Made by a program: the position numbers and the translations under genes
Shown here: in pieces, positions 1 through 16,650 of the stretch
How positions within the stretch are numbered: the stretch's first letter is position 1
Layout of the letters: each line of letters begins with the position of its first letter
The notes under the pieces: generated by a model
Seen by the model: only the letters and a program-made list of their open reading frames with translations
Databases searched by the model: none
What the model was told of the DNA's origin: nothing
NCBI GenBank assembly: GCA_011176545.1
Contig: DUEN01000056.1
Location: forward strand, 1 to 38,259
DNA: 38,259 nt
Source: Caldilineae bacterium
Lineage (GTDB): Bacteria; Chloroflexota; Anaerolineae; DUEN01
Direction of reading: 5' to 3'

Positions 1-127
1 CCGCCAACCCCTTCAACGACAACACCTTCGTGATCGCCGCCGTCAGCGTCGTCTTCCCATGATCAATATGACCTATCGTCCCCACATTGACATGCGGCTT
101 CGTCCGCTGAAATACCGGCTTGGACAT
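1..127 (-). CDS. tuf: Elongation factor Tu, N-terminal part (cut by window edge)
   Basis: Elongation factor Tu, the GTPase that carries aminoacyl-tRNA to the ribosome; only the first 42 codons are present. The translation starts [20 protein letters not shown] and continues [16 protein letters not shown], which contains the EF-Tu P-loop (GHIDHGKTT). The ATG at 127 is preceded by AGGAG with 8 nt spacing, so the start is firm. It lies downstream of fusA on the same strand, the classic str-operon order, but a 306-nt gap with its own promoter (353-381) separates the two. Identity is near certain; nothing can be said about the missing C-terminal part. Confidence 0.96.
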   Translation of the reverse strand, partial: MSKPVFQRTKPHVNVGTIGHIDHGKTTLTAAITKVLSLKGLA

Positions 128-221
128 TGGTTACACTCCTTTCTTAACAGATTAGTCGATTCTGACACAGGATGTCCCAATGTTCGAATGCGAGTTCAGA
201 TGAAACATCCGTTAGGCACAA

Positions 222-319
222 ATGAGGAACCCGGAGCCGACTATCCTCACGCGGCGTACCCGCGTTCCTCATCCAAAAGACACCAACGATGATTTTCCTC
301 GCCAGCCATCTATGCTGGC
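222..319 (-). promoter_or_regulatory. Structured leader of tuf
   Basis: Within the 306-nt fusA-tuf gap, the predicted tuf leader holds two hairpins. The first is GCCAGC/GCTGGC at 301-319 with a 7-nt loop. The second is a perfect 9-bp helix, ATGAGGAAC at 222-230 with GTTCCTCAT at 264-272, enclosing an inner GCGG/CCGC hairpin (251-254/260-263). No open frame with a ribosome binding site is apparent. A role in tuf control is inferred from position only. Confidence 0.4.
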
Positions 320-352
320 CATCAATCCACGACTTGTGGGCGCAACTCTCGC

Positions 353-381
353 ATTATACCCACGTTGCCTTACCCAGGCAA
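353..381 (-). promoter_or_regulatory. Sigma-70-type promoter for tuf
   Basis: On the minus strand, TTGCCT (381-376) and TATAAT (358-353) are separated by exactly 17 nt. The expected transcript start near 346 gives a leader of about 220 nt before tuf. The -35 box is also one arm of a small inverted repeat (TTGCCT/AGGCAA, 365-381). Confidence 0.7.
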
Positions 382-433
382 ATTTCCCACCACACGATTT
401 CGCGTTTTCATCACCATTATAACCAGGCTGCCG

Positions 434-2509
434 TCAACGCGCCCCCATCAGGATGCGCTCCATGACGGCTGGTTCAACCTTCTCATAATGGTCAAACTCC
501 ATCGTGAACGTGCCACGCCCTTGCGTGGCGGAGCGCAGACGGGTGGCATAGCCGAACATCTCGGCCAGGGGCACCAGCGCCTGGATCAACTGCATGCCGG
601 GGCCCCGAGGCTCCAGGCCCTGGATCTCCCCACGACGGGCGTTCAGATCGCCGATCACGTCACCGGTGTACTGTTCGGGCACGACCACGCTGACCTTCAT
701 AACCGGCTCCAGCAGCACCGGATTCCCGCGGCGCACCGCCTCACGCAGCGCCATCGACCCGGCGATCTTAAAGGCCACGTCAGAGGAATCTACCTCATGA
801 TAGGAACCATCGACCACCCGAACCTTGATGTCCACGATGGGATATCCAGCCAGGACGCCATCCTCCAGCGCTTCCCGCACACCGGCCTCGATGGCCGGGA
901 TGAATTCCTTCGGGATCACGCCGCCCGTGATCGCGTCCTCGAATTCGAAGCCTTTCCCAGGGGGCAGCGGTTCCACCTCCAGCCAGACATGGCCATACTG
1001 ACCACGGCCTCCCGTCTGTCGGATGAACCGCCCCTCCCCGCGAGCCCGCCGGGTGATGGTCTCCCGATACGCCACCTGGGGGCGGCCGACGTTCGCGCTC
1101 ACCCGGAACTCCCGCAGCATCCGGTCAACCAGCACCTCCAGATGCAGCTCTCCCATCCCCGAGATGATCGTCTGTCCAGTCTGATCATCGTAGCGCACCC
1201 GGAAGGTGGGATCCTCCTCCGCCAACCGCTGCAGGGCCTCCGTCATCCGATCCTGGTCCGCCTGCGTCCGCGGCTCGATGGCTACCGAGATCACGGGCTC
1301 CGGGAACTGGATAGACTCCAACAGGATGGGCGCGTTGGGCGAACACAACGTCTCGCCTGTAAAGGTCTGCTTAAGCCCTAGGGCCGCCCCGATATCGCCC
1401 GCATGGATGACGTCGATATCCTCGCGCTTATCAGCGTACATGCGCACCAGGCGCCCGATCCGCTCCTTACGCCCTCGGTTCGCGTTCAGGAGCTGCGCGC
1501 CGCTCCGCAGGGTGCCCGAATACACGCGCAGATAAGCCAGACGTCCCATATAGGGATCGGAGACGATCTTGAAGACCAGAGCGGCCACTGGCCCATCGTC
1601 GTCGGCGACGCGCTCCTCCTCCTCTCCCGTCCTCGGGTTGATCCCCCGGATAGGAGGGACGTCGATGGGAGACGGGAGGTAATAAACGATCGCGTCAAGC
1701 AGCGGCTGCACGCCCTTATTCTTGAGGGCCGAGCCGCACAGGACAGGCACCAGCGCGTTGCTGATCGTCGCCCGGCGTAGGGCCTGTCGCAGCTCCTCCG
1801 GCGTGATCGGTTCCCCTTCCAGGTACTTATGAAGGACCTCATCGTCCGCATCGGCGATGAGCTCGATCATCTGCTCACGCCGCTCGGCCACTTCGTCGAC
1901 CAGATCCTCTGGGATCGGGGTCTGCTCTGGCCGGGCCCCCAGCTCATCGGCGAAGACCCAGGCCTTCTCCTCGATGAGATCGACCATCCCGCGAAAGGAG
2001 TCGGACACCCCGATCGGCACCTGGATAGCTACTGGCTGCGCGTGCAACCGGGTCTTGATCTGCTCCACGGTGCCCCAAAAGTCGGCGCCCACGCGATCCA
2101 TCTTGTTCACGAAGCAAACTCTGGGCACGTTATAACGGTCCGCCTGGCGCCACACCGTCTCGGATTGGGGCTCCACTCCATTGACGGCGTCGAAGACGAC
2201 AACCCCGCCGTCCAGCACGCGCAGCGATCGCTGGACCTCCGCGGTGAAGTCGATGTGCCCCGGCGTGTCGATGATGTTGATCTGGACGTCCTTCCAGGTG
2301 CAGGAGATGGCCGCGGCCGTGATGGTGATGCCACGCTCACGTTCCTGTTCCATCCAGTCCGTGACCGTGGTCCCCTCATCCACGTTGCCCATGCGATATG
2401 TGCGCCCTGTATAGAACAGGATGCGTTCTGTCGTTGTCGTCTTCCCGGCGTCAATATGGGCGATGATGCCGATATTGCGCAGCCGGGATAAGGGAACCGC
2501 TCTAGCCAT
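434..2509 (-). CDS. fusA: Elongation factor G
   Basis: Elongation factor G (691 aa, normal length), the GTPase that drives ribosome translocation. The N-terminus [20 protein letters not shown] is followed by the P-loop [15 protein letters not shown]. The switch I region reads [11 protein letters not shown], the G3 motif is DTPGHIDF (after NII), and the G4 motif is [10 protein letters not shown]. The C-terminal domains IV/V show the usual [20 protein letters not shown] and [16 protein letters not shown] signatures. The ATG start at 2509 has an AGGTGA-like ribosome site upstream. rpsG ends only about 50 nt upstream, so the two are surely cotranscribed with rpsL. No unusual substitution was noticed. 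Confidence 0.98.
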   Translation of the reverse strand: MARAVPLSRLRNIGIIAHIDAGKTTTTERILFYTGRTYRMGNVDEGTTVTDWMEQERERGITITAAAISCTWKDVQINIIDTPGHIDFTAEVQRSLRVLDGGVVVFDAVNGVEPQSETVWRQADRYNVPRVCFVNKMDRVGADFWGTVEQIKTRLHAQPVAIQVPIGVSDSFRGMVDLIEEKAWVFADELGARPEQTPIPEDLVDEVAERREQMIELIADADDEVLHKYLEGEPITPEELRQALRRATISNALVPVLCGSALKNKGVQPLLDAIVYYLPSPIDVPPIRGINPRTGEEEERVADDDGPVAALVFKIVSDPYMGRLAYLRVYSGTLRSGAQLLNANRGRKERIGRLVRMYADKREDIDVIHAGDIGAALGLKQTFTGETLCSPNAPILLESIQFPEPVISVAIEPRTQADQDRMTEALQRLAEEDPTFRVRYDDQTGQTIISGMGELHLEVLVDRMLREFRVSANVGRPQVAYRETITRRARGEGRFIRQTGGRGQYGHVWLEVEPLPPGKGFEFEDAITGGVIPKEFIPAIEAGVREALEDGVLAGYPIVDIKVRVVDGSYHEVDSSDVAFKIAGSMALREAVRRGNPVLLEPVMKVSVVVPEQYTGDVIGDLNARRGEIQGLEPRGPGMQLIQALVPLAEMFGYATRLRSATQGRGTFTMEFDHYEKVEPAVMERILMGAR

Positions 2510-2559
2510 ACTCCATCACCTGACCCGCCGGGCTCTTCTTGGACGCTTAAGCAGAAGGC

Positions 2560-3030
2560 TTACCAGCGATAATGAGCGAAGGCCCGATTGGCCTCGGCCA
2601 TCCGATGCGTATCCTCACGCTGTTTGATGGTAGCACCCTGCCCCTGATAGGCGTCGATGATCTCGGCAGCCAGCTTCTCGATCATCGACTTCCCAGGCCG
2701 CTGGCGCGCGTACTGAACCAGCCAGCGCAACGCCAGGCTCAGACGCCGATGAGGGGGCACCTCCACCGGCACCTGGTACGTCGCGCCGCCGACGCGCCGC
2801 GGGCGCACCTCGACCAGGGGCATCGCGTTACTGACGGCGCGCTCCAACACCTCCAAGGCCGGCTTGTTCAGGCGTTGCTCGACGATCTCCAAACTGCCAT
2901 AGACGATCTTCTCGGCCTTGCTCTTCTTGCCGTTCTTCATGACCTTGTTGATGAGGCGCGCCACCAACTCACTGTTGTACTTCCAATCCGGCGGAATCTC
3001 ACGCCGTGGCGGACGATAACGTCTTGGCAT
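2560..3030 (-). CDS. rpsG: 30S ribosomal protein S7
   Basis: Ribosomal protein S7 (156 aa), a primary binder of the 3' domain of 16S rRNA near the E site. Recognised by [20 protein letters not shown], the [20 protein letters not shown] block, [17 protein letters not shown] and the C-terminal [15 protein letters not shown]. The ATG at 3030 is preceded by GAGGAG with about 6 nt spacing. It lies between rpsL and fusA on the minus strand. The 168-nt gap to rpsL contains a long inverted repeat (3086-3128). In many bacteria S7 represses its own operon by binding the rpsL-rpsG spacer; whether the hairpin here plays that part is unknown. Confidence 0.98.
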   Translation of the reverse strand: MPRRYRPPRREIPPDWKYNSELVARLINKVMKNGKKSKAEKIVYGSLEIVEQRLNKPALEVLERAVSNAMPLVEVRPRRVGGATYQVPVEVPPHRRLSLALRWLVQYARQRPGKSMIEKLAAEIIDAYQGQGATIKQREDTHRMAEANRAFAHYRW

Positions 3031-3085
3031 ATCGAACTCCTCACCTCTCCATACGTCTGCTTGTGGATGATTCAGCCCCTATACA

Positions 3086-3128
3086 GGATACAAGATGCAA
3101 GACCTAACACGTCCTGCATCTTGTATCC
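3086..3128. repeat. Family C inverted repeat in the rpsL-rpsG spacer
   Basis: GGATACAAGATGCAAGAC (3086-3103) and GTCCTGCATCTTGTATCC (3111-3128) are complementary over 18 bp with one mismatch and a 7-nt loop. In the mRNA it would form a long hairpin between two ribosomal protein cistrons. The same GCATCTTG unit recurs in tandem at 19788-19823. Confidence 0.75.
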
Positions 3129-3198
3129 GACACAAGAGCGCTTCGCCCCTTAACGAGCCAAACTCAATTGAATCGCGCGGGTACCGAACCGATCCGGC

Positions 3199-3618
3199 TT
3201 AAGACTTGGGAGCCTTCGTGCCGTACTTTGACCGGCCGCGCTTGCGGTTTTCCACGCCGGCGGCATCTAAGGCGCCACGCACGATGTGATACCGCACGCC
3301 AGGGAGGTCCTTCACACGGCCTCCCCGGACCAACACGACCGAGTGCTCCTGCAGGTTGTGCCCCTCGCCGGGAATGTACGCCGTCACCTCGATCCCGTTG
3401 GTCAGGCGCACGCGCGCGATCTTACGCAGCGCCGAGTTAGGCTTCTTGGGCGTCATAGTACGCACCTGCACGCACACACCTCGGCGCTGAGGCGCCCCTT
3501 TCTTCATACGCACCGTACGGCCGGTGAGCGCGTTGTAGTTAAAGCGCAGTGCCGGCGCCTTTTCCTTTTTACGAACTCGCTTGCGTCCCTTGCGAACCAA
3601 TTGGTTAATCGTCGGCAA
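3199..3618 (-). CDS. rpsL: 30S ribosomal protein S12
   Basis: Ribosomal protein S12 (139 aa), part of the decoding centre. It opens [20 protein letters not shown] and contains the conserved blocks [19 protein letters not shown] and [20 protein letters not shown]. The lysines whose changes give streptomycin resistance are the normal K (TPKKPN and GGRVKDLPG), so the protein looks drug-sensitive. The start is TTG at 3618, chosen because GGGAGG lies 7 nt upstream and the following PTINQL matches the family N-terminus. It is the first gene of rpsL-rpsG-fusA, with a leader of about 260 nt that carries two family A palindromes. Confidence 0.98.
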   Translation of the reverse strand: MPTINQLVRKGRKRVRKKEKAPALRFNYNALTGRTVRMKKGAPQRRGVCVQVRTMTPKKPNSALRKIARVRLTNGIEVTAYIPGEGHNLQEHSVVLVRGGRVKDLPGVRYHIVRGALDAAGVENRKRGRSKYGTKAPKS

Positions 3619-3689
3619 TTCGTATCCTCCCTGGTCGCTTACTGAGCCATCGAATACACTAGAAGTCGCTAAGCTACTAAGAACGTGTT

Positions 3690-3721
3690 TTGTAGGGGCG
3701 CACGGCCGTGCGCCCCTACAA
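3690..3721. repeat. Family A palindrome, perfect copy
   Basis: A perfect 32-bp palindrome with core GTAGGGGCGCACGG then CCGTGCGCCCCTAC. It lies in the predicted rpsL leader, so it would form a very stable hairpin in that transcript. Confidence 0.9.
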
Positions 3722-3846
3722 GGAGCGTATATGCCGATATTAGGGCCTTAGTGCGTTGGTGGTCCCTCTTCGTACGTTTTAGACACGCTCTAAGAAGACA
3801 TCGGCTGAGTCCGACGCCCCCATCTTTCCACATTCCCTCACGACTC

Positions 3847-3875
3847 GTAGGGGCGAGGCGGCGCCTCGCCCCTAC
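3847..3875. repeat. Family A palindrome
   Basis: Arms GTAGGGGCGAGGC and GCCTCGCCCCTAC (13 bp, perfect) around a central GGC. It lies just downstream of the predicted start of the rpsL transcript (about 3881). Confidence 0.9.
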
Positions 3876-3887
3876 TCACGAAACCGC

Positions 3888-3912
3888 ATTCTAGCATAGG
3901 GGTATATCCCGG

Positions 3913-3916
<4 letters not shown>
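3888..3916 (-). promoter_or_regulatory. Promoter of rpsL-rpsG-fusA, overlapping the rpoC stop
   Basis: TTGACC (3916-3911) and TAGAAT (3893-3888) are 17 nt apart on the minus strand, with a TGC just before the -10 (extended -10). The -35 box includes the rpoC stop codon (3915-3913). The rpoBC promoter has the same TGCTAGAAT -10 region. Confidence 0.75.
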
Positions 3917-8484
<4,568 letters not shown>

Positions 8485-8596
8485 CGTTCCTACCCCCTTG
8501 CACTTCGATCGCCCTGTCTTATCCCTGGCGGATCAAAGCACACGATCTCATGGCGGCCAACCCTGCTCCCTCCCGCCTGACGTCCCGGAGGATCAT

Positions 8597-8611
8597 TGGG
8601 GGATGCCCCCA
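8597..8611. other. Short hairpin after rpoB
   Basis: TGGGGG (8597-8602) and CCCCCA (8606-8611) form a 6-bp stem with a 3-nt loop next to the rpoB stop codon. No T tract follows, so it is not a convincing terminator; the rest of the 127-nt rpoB-rpoC spacer shows nothing clear. Confidence 0.4.
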
Positions 8612-12490
<3,879 letters not shown>

Positions 12491-12515
12491 CTTTCCACCC
12501 ACTCCTTATACGCGC

Positions 12516-12543
12516 AAAAAAACCCACTCCGAACGAATGGGTT
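12516..12543 (-). terminator. Terminator-like hairpin (attenuator candidate) in rpoB leader
   Basis: On the minus strand AACCCATTC (12543-12535), loop GTTCG, then GAGTGGGTT (12529-12521) forms a 9-bp stem with one G-U pair. A run of seven T follows, the first two shared with the stem (12522-12516). It lies about 75 nt after the predicted transcript start and 8 nt before the rpoB ribosome site. No gene lies upstream on this strand that it could end. Confidence 0.65.
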
Positions 12544-12623
12544 ATCTCTGTGAACGTGGATAACGGTCATATCTGATCTTAACGTTAAAAGGGGCCCCAA
12601 TGGTTTCTGTATCGTAATATGCT

Positions 12624-12652
12624 ATTCTAGCACATGGATATTCAATAGTCAA
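12624..12652 (-). promoter_or_regulatory. Promoter of rpoBC
   Basis: TTGACT (12652-12647) and TAGAAT (12629-12624) with a 17-nt spacer and TGC before the -10. Transcript start is expected near 12617, giving a leader of about 127 nt. The rest of the rpoB-mutS gap (about 12655-12800) is AT-rich with no gene visible. Confidence 0.8.
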
Positions 12653-12811
12653 AAAACATCGATACCTATATGAGGTCTTTCAACGATGGAGGGCGATTCC
12701 AGCAGATTTTTAACCTCTATGAATATACCAGAGAAGAGTGGCTCAAACTGTAAGCTATAGCTCATAGTCATCCATTTTTCCCTATTTTCTTCCCCTTCCC
12801 TGACCAGATTA

Positions 12812-12820
12812 TGCTATAAT
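12812..12820 (+). promoter_or_regulatory. Extended -10 promoter of mutS
   Basis: TGCTATAAT (12812-12820) is a perfect extended -10 element; no good -35 is seen. Transcript start is expected near 12827. This rules out the ATG at 12819, which lies inside the -10 box, as the mutS start. Confidence 0.65.
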
Positions 12821-12914
12821 GCGAGCATCGGTGGCCTTTCTAATGCGTGCTGACGCTCCTGCCGACGGTGCAGGCTACCGAAGCGCGGATCCATACCGGG
12901 AGGCGGATGAGCCC

Positions 12915-15539
12915 ATGACGACTCCGATGCGTCGCCAGTACCTGGCCCTGAAACGACAATATCCCGACGTAATCCTCTTCTTCCGGCTGGGCGATTTCTA
13001 TGAGACCTTTGACGAGGACGCCAAGATCGTCTCCGAGGTATGTGATGTGGTGCTGACCTCGCGCCCGGTGGGAAAGAATACTCGCGTCCCTCTGGCCGGC
13101 GTTCCCTACCACGCCATCGAGGGATATGTGGCCAAGCTGCTAAGGGCCGGATACAAGGTGGCCATCGCCGAGCAACAGGGGAACACAGCGGTGAACGGCC
13201 TGGTCCCCCGGGAGGTGCGCCGCGTCGTCACTCCGGGGACAATCGTGGAACCCGGGCTGCTGGACGAGCGACGCAATAACTACCTGGCCGCCATTGTCCT
13301 GGAGCCCAGACGGGCGGGGTTGGCATACTGCGACATCACCACCGGCGAGTTCGCCGTCACGCAGATCGAGGATGACGAGCCGGCCGAACGCCTCCAGGAG
13401 GAGCTGGGCCGCCTGCAACCGGCGGAGATCGTGATCGCCGAGGAGGGTCAGGCCGATCACGATCGCTCCTGGCTCCCCCCCGGCGAGGAGTCCCCCACCA
13501 TCAGCCCCTACGCTGCCTGGCACTTCGACGTGGAGACCGCTCGACAGGCCCTGCTCGACCACTTTCAGGCTGGGAGCCTGGCCGGGTTCGGCTGCGAGGG
13601 CAAGCCGCTAGCCATCGCCGCCGCCGGCGTGATCGTCCAATATCTGGCCGATAACCAGCCGGACGCGCTGCGCCAGATCACGAGCCTGCGCACATACACC
13701 ACGTCGGAGTTCATGGCGCTGGATGAGGCCACCCGGCGCAACTTGGAGCTGACGCAGACTATTCGCACTGGCACGACTCGCGGGTCCCTGCTGGGCATCC
13801 TGGACGTGACCCGCACGCCCATGGGCGGACGACTGCTGCGCCGCTGGCTGGGCCAGCCCCTCCTGGACATCGCCCAGATCAACGAACGCCTGGACGCTGT
13901 GGAGGCTTGCTACAAGGATCCCGTCACCCGGGCGGAGCTGCGCGACGCGCTGCGCAACCTGGGTGACCTGGAGCGATGGACGAACCGGGCCGTCCAGCGC
14001 ATCGCACAGCCCAGAGACCTAGTGGGGATACGCCAGGCACTGGCCCGGCTCCCGGCCGTCCGGGATCTCCTCCAACGGCTACTTGAGACGCTGGACGCTG
14101 CGGCGCTACGCCGCATCGATCGGGCGCTGGATACCTGCGAGGACGTGCGGACGCTGTTGGAGAGCGCCATCGCCGATGAGCCACCCGCCACCACCGGCAC
14201 CCTGGGCATCATCCGGCCGGGCTTCTCCCCGGAGCTGGACAGCATCCAGGCTCGCGCCCGGGAGGCCCGGGAATGGATCGCCAATCTAGAACGGACCGAG
14301 CGGGAACGCACGGGGATCAAGTCGCTGAAGGTCGGATACAACAAGGTCTTCGGCTATTACATCGAGGTGACCCACGCCAATCGGGACCTGGTGCCGCCGG
14401 AGTACATCCGCAAGCAGACGCTGACCAACGCGGAGCGATATATCACGCCAGAGCTTAAAGAGTATGAGAGCCTGATCCTGAACGCGGAGGAGCGGCTGTT
14501 GGACCTGGAGACGCAAATCTACCGACAGATCGTGGAACAGGTGGCCGCCGCGGCCGGGCGGCTGCTCTCGACCGCGCAGGCCCTGGCCGAGCTGGACGTC
14601 TACCTGGCGCTGGCCGAGGTGGCCGCCAACAACCGCTACGTCCGCCCTACCCTGAGCGAGGACACCCGGTTGGACATCGTGGGCGGCCGCCATCCCGTGG
14701 TGGAACGCATGCTTCAGGACAGCCGCTTCGTCCCCAACGACACGCACCTGTCGCCGGAGGAGCGGATCGTCATCCTGACCGGCCCCAACATGTCCGGCAA
14801 GTCCACATATTTACGTCAAGTTGCGCTCATCGTCCTGATGGCCCAGATCGGCTCCTTCGTCCCGGCGGACTCGGCCCACATCGGGATCGTGGACCGCATC
14901 TTCACCCGCATTGGCGCCCAGGACGAGATCTACGCCGGGCAATCCACGTTCATGGTGGAGATGGTGGAGACGGCCAATATCCTACACCATGCCACGCCGC
15001 GCAGCCTGCTGATCCTGGACGAGATCGGCCGGGGGACGTCCACCTACGACGGGCTGGCCATCGCCTGGGCGGTGGTGGAATATATCCACAACCACCCGGA
15101 GCTGCAGGCTCGTACCCTCTTCGCCACCCATTATCACGAGCTGACCGAGCTGGCCGAGCGGCTCCCGCACGTGGTCAATTACAACGTGGCGGTCGCGGAG
15201 GAGGGGGACGACGTGATCTTCCTGCATAAGATCGAGCGCGGCGCGGCCGACCGCTCCTATGGCGTGCACGTGGCCCGGCTAGCGGGGCTGCCCCAGGCCG
15301 TGGTGCGGCGCGCCGAGGACATCCTGGAGGACCTGGAGCGGAGCGGGGCCGCGGGGCCGCGTCGCTCCGCCGCCGCCCCGGAGGATGCGATGGTCGTGCG
15401 GCAGCTCACTCTCTTCTCGCTGTCCGATCCCATCATCGATGAGCTGAAGGCGCTGGACATCTCTACGCTGACCCCGCTGGAGGCCATCAACAAGCTCTAC
15501 GAGCTGCAAAAACAGGCGCTAGAGCGAGAAGGGGAATAA
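12915..15539 (+). CDS. mutS: DNA mismatch repair protein MutS
   Basis: MutS (874 aa), the ATPase that recognises base mismatches and small loops. The mismatch-reading motif is F28-Y29-E30 in LFFRLGDFYETFDEDA. The C-terminal ATPase has Walker A GPNMSGKST (about residues 623-631), the LLILDEIGRGTSTYDG block with Walker B and signature, and the ATHYHELTEL histidine region. The clamp motif ERTGIKSLKVGYNKVFGYYI is intact. The ATG at 12915 is chosen because GGGAGG precedes it, the length then matches MutS1, and the only upstream ATG in frame overlaps the promoter. It diverges from rpoB and has no mutL next to it. No terminator is seen after it. Confidence 0.97.
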   Translation: MTTPMRRQYLALKRQYPDVILFFRLGDFYETFDEDAKIVSEVCDVVLTSRPVGKNTRVPLAGVPYHAIEGYVAKLLRAGYKVAIAEQQGNTAVNGLVPREVRRVVTPGTIVEPGLLDERRNNYLAAIVLEPRRAGLAYCDITTGEFAVTQIEDDEPAERLQEELGRLQPAEIVIAEEGQADHDRSWLPPGEESPTISPYAAWHFDVETARQALLDHFQAGSLAGFGCEGKPLAIAAAGVIVQYLADNQPDALRQITSLRTYTTSEFMALDEATRRNLELTQTIRTGTTRGSLLGILDVTRTPMGGRLLRRWLGQPLLDIAQINERLDAVEACYKDPVTRAELRDALRNLGDLERWTNRAVQRIAQPRDLVGIRQALARLPAVRDLLQRLLETLDAAALRRIDRALDTCEDVRTLLESAIADEPPATTGTLGIIRPGFSPELDSIQARAREAREWIANLERTERERTGIKSLKVGYNKVFGYYIEVTHANRDLVPPEYIRKQTLTNAERYITPELKEYESLILNAEERLLDLETQIYRQIVEQVAAAAGRLLSTAQALAELDVYLALAEVAANNRYVRPTLSEDTRLDIVGGRHPVVERMLQDSRFVPNDTHLSPEERIVILTGPNMSGKSTYLRQVALIVLMAQIGSFVPADSAHIGIVDRIFTRIGAQDEIYAGQSTFMVEMVETANILHHATPRSLLILDEIGRGTSTYDGLAIAWAVVEYIHNHPELQARTLFATHYHELTELAERLPHVVNYNVAVAEEGDDVIFLHKIERGAADRSYGVHVARLAGLPQAVVRRAEDILEDLERSGAAGPRRSAAAPEDAMVVRQLTLFSLSDPIIDELKALDISTLTPLEAINKLYELQKQALEREGE

Positions 15540-15543
15540 AACC

Positions 15544-15570
15544 ACCGCGGAGTCGCCGAGGGCGCAGAGG
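15544..15570. repeat. Family B half element after mutS
   Basis: ACCGCGGAG then TCGCCGAGG then GCGCAGAGG: three degenerate 9-mers like the left arm of the full family B elements. No matching right arm is found nearby, so it is a half copy. Confidence 0.55.
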
Positions 15571-15580
15571 AGATGGGGAA

Positions 15581-15589
15581 TGGTATAAT
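15581..15589 (+). promoter_or_regulatory. Extended -10 promoter of the MNT/HEPN pair
   Basis: TGGTATAAT (15581-15589) is a perfect extended -10 box with no obvious -35. Transcript start is expected near 15596, about 73 nt before the proposed antitoxin start. Confidence 0.55.
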
Positions 15590-15668
15590 ATGACATAGTC
15601 AGGCTTTGGGCAATTCATCTCATGAAAACGCCAAAAGCGTGAAGAGAGATCACTTATTCAGGAAAGAT

Positions 15669-16127
15669 ATGCAACAGCGGAAGGAAGCGCTAGAGCAATT
15701 GTGCCGCCGGTTCCAGGTGGTGATCCTGTATGCCTTTGGCAGCCGAGCGCGGGAAGTCCGGGAATGGCTGGCCGGCGAGCGCTCCGATCTGCCTTCGGGG
15801 CCGTCCGATGTGGACATTGGCGTCAAGTCGGCCCCTGGGATACGCCTCTCCGTCCACGAGAAGGTGCAACTGGCACTGGAGCTGGAAGACCTGTTAGGCG
15901 TAAACCGGGTTGATCTGGTCTGCCTGGAAGATGCCGATCCCTTCCTGGCGGCTAACATCATCCGCGGGGAGCGCCTGTATGCTCAAGACGAGTACCTGGC
16001 CGATGAGTATGATCTGTACATTCTACGGCGCGCTGGGGATCTGGTCCCTCTGGAGCGCGAGCGCATGGCCTTAATTCTGGGGGAACACCATGATGACCGG
16101 GACGATCTCGAAACGGGTGGTAAGTGA
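15669..16127 (+). CDS. MNT-domain nucleotidyltransferase, MntA-type antitoxin
   Basis: A 152-aa minimal nucleotidyltransferase. It has the polymerase-beta-like motif G24-S25 followed by D47 and D49 (GSRAREV, then SDVDIGV) and a third acidic residue D82 (NRVDLVCLED). In characterised MntA proteins this enzyme neutralises the HepT toxin by adding AMP to a tyrosine; that role is inferred from the family and from the partner gene. The spacing between GS and DxD is 21 residues rather than about 10, so the active-site loop is enlarged. The ATG at 15669 is preceded by AGGA with 5 nt spacing; GTG at 15639 and TTG at 15606 are open but lack a ribosome site. The 3' end overlaps the next gene by 38 nt. 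It follows mutS but has its own -10 element. Confidence 0.82.
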   Translation: MQQRKEALEQLCRRFQVVILYAFGSRAREVREWLAGERSDLPSGPSDVDIGVKSAPGIRLSVHEKVQLALELEDLLGVNRVDLVCLEDADPFLAANIIRGERLYAQDEYLADEYDLYILRRAGDLVPLERERMALILGEHHDDRDDLETGGK

Positions 16128-16548
16128 TCGCCTCACCTGGATTGATCGCATGATGGGCGAGATTCGATCTCTGCCGCTCGAGGATAGAGAGACGTTCTTC
16201 TCCGATCGACGTAACGTATGGACAGCAGAGTCCTGCTTGCGTCGGGCTCTGGAGGCTTTACTCGACCTGGGACGCCATATCTTAGCCAAAGGTTTCGGCG
16301 TAGGCGTAAGTGAGTACAAAGAAATCGCCACGGAGCTGGCACGACACGAGGTTCTTACATCGCGGGAGGCAGATCTCCTACGCACTCTGGCCGGGTACCG
16401 GAATCGGATGGTTCACTTTTACCACGAGGTGAGTCCAGAAGAGCTATACGAGATTTGCGCCTTCCGGTTGACCGACGTTGAGCGTCTGGCTTCAGCCTAC
16501 CGAAGATGGCTCAAGGCACACCCGGAACGGCTAGACGAACAGTTGTGA
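16090..16548 (+). CDS. HEPN (DUF86) RNase toxin, HepT-type
   Basis: A 152-aa all-helical protein of the HepT family. The RX4HXY motif of HEPN RNases is R104, H109, Y111 in YRNRMVHFYHEV; in the family the Arg and His form the RNase site and the Tyr is the target of AMP addition by MntA. The upstream helix has the usual WTAESCLRRALEALLDLGRH pattern. ATG at 16090 has GGGGGA 6 nt upstream; the ATG at 16093 is an alternative. It overlaps the antitoxin gene by 38 nt, which points to translational coupling. Order is antitoxin then toxin. Two strong hairpins follow, the second a terminator. Toxin activity is inferred, not shown. Confidence 0.85.
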   Translation: MMTGTISKRVVSDRLTWIDRMMGEIRSLPLEDRETFFSDRRNVWTAESCLRRALEALLDLGRHILAKGFGVGVSEYKEIATELARHEVLTSREADLLRTLAGYRNRMVHFYHEVSPEELYEICAFRLTDVERLASAYRRWLKAHPERLDEQL

Positions 16549-16553
16549 GCAGA

Positions 16554-16592
16554 ATCAGTCCCCCGGGGCCTTCGAGGCCCCGGGGGACTGAT
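16554..16592. other. Very long perfect hairpin after the HEPN gene
   Basis: An 18-bp perfect stem (16554-16571 with 16575-16592), GC-rich, with a 3-nt loop TCG. No T tract follows on either strand, so it may protect or process the mRNA end rather than terminate it. Confidence 0.7.
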
Positions 16593-16610
16593 CGGGCGAG
16601 CTGCCCTGCA

Positions 16611-16650
16611 GGTGCGACGCACGGTTAGACGTGCGTCGCACCTTTCTTTT
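16611..16650 (+). terminator. Rho-independent terminator of the MNT/HEPN unit
   Basis: Perfect 13-bp stem GGTGCGACGCACG (16611-16623) with CGTGCGTCGCACC (16630-16642), loop GTTAGA, tail TTTCTTTT. It ends exactly at the stop of the convergent VIT-vWA gene. Confidence 0.85.

Noticed and set aside
365-1381. A 338-codon open frame antisense to fusA
   Set aside because: Shadow of fusA; composition typical of antisense frames and no conserved motif.
3690-3721. Family A palindrome as an intrinsic terminator of rpoC or rpsL
   Set aside because: No T tract follows on the minus strand and the same palindrome recurs in unrelated contexts.
12491-12502. GTG start of rpoB at 12502
   Set aside because: The only AAGGAG site overlaps the GTG itself; ATG at 12490 is better spaced.
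12819-12914. Longer N-terminus for MutS starting at the ATG at 12819
   Set aside because: That ATG lies inside the TATAAT box; the next in-frame ATG with a ribosome site (12915) matches the MutS N-terminus.
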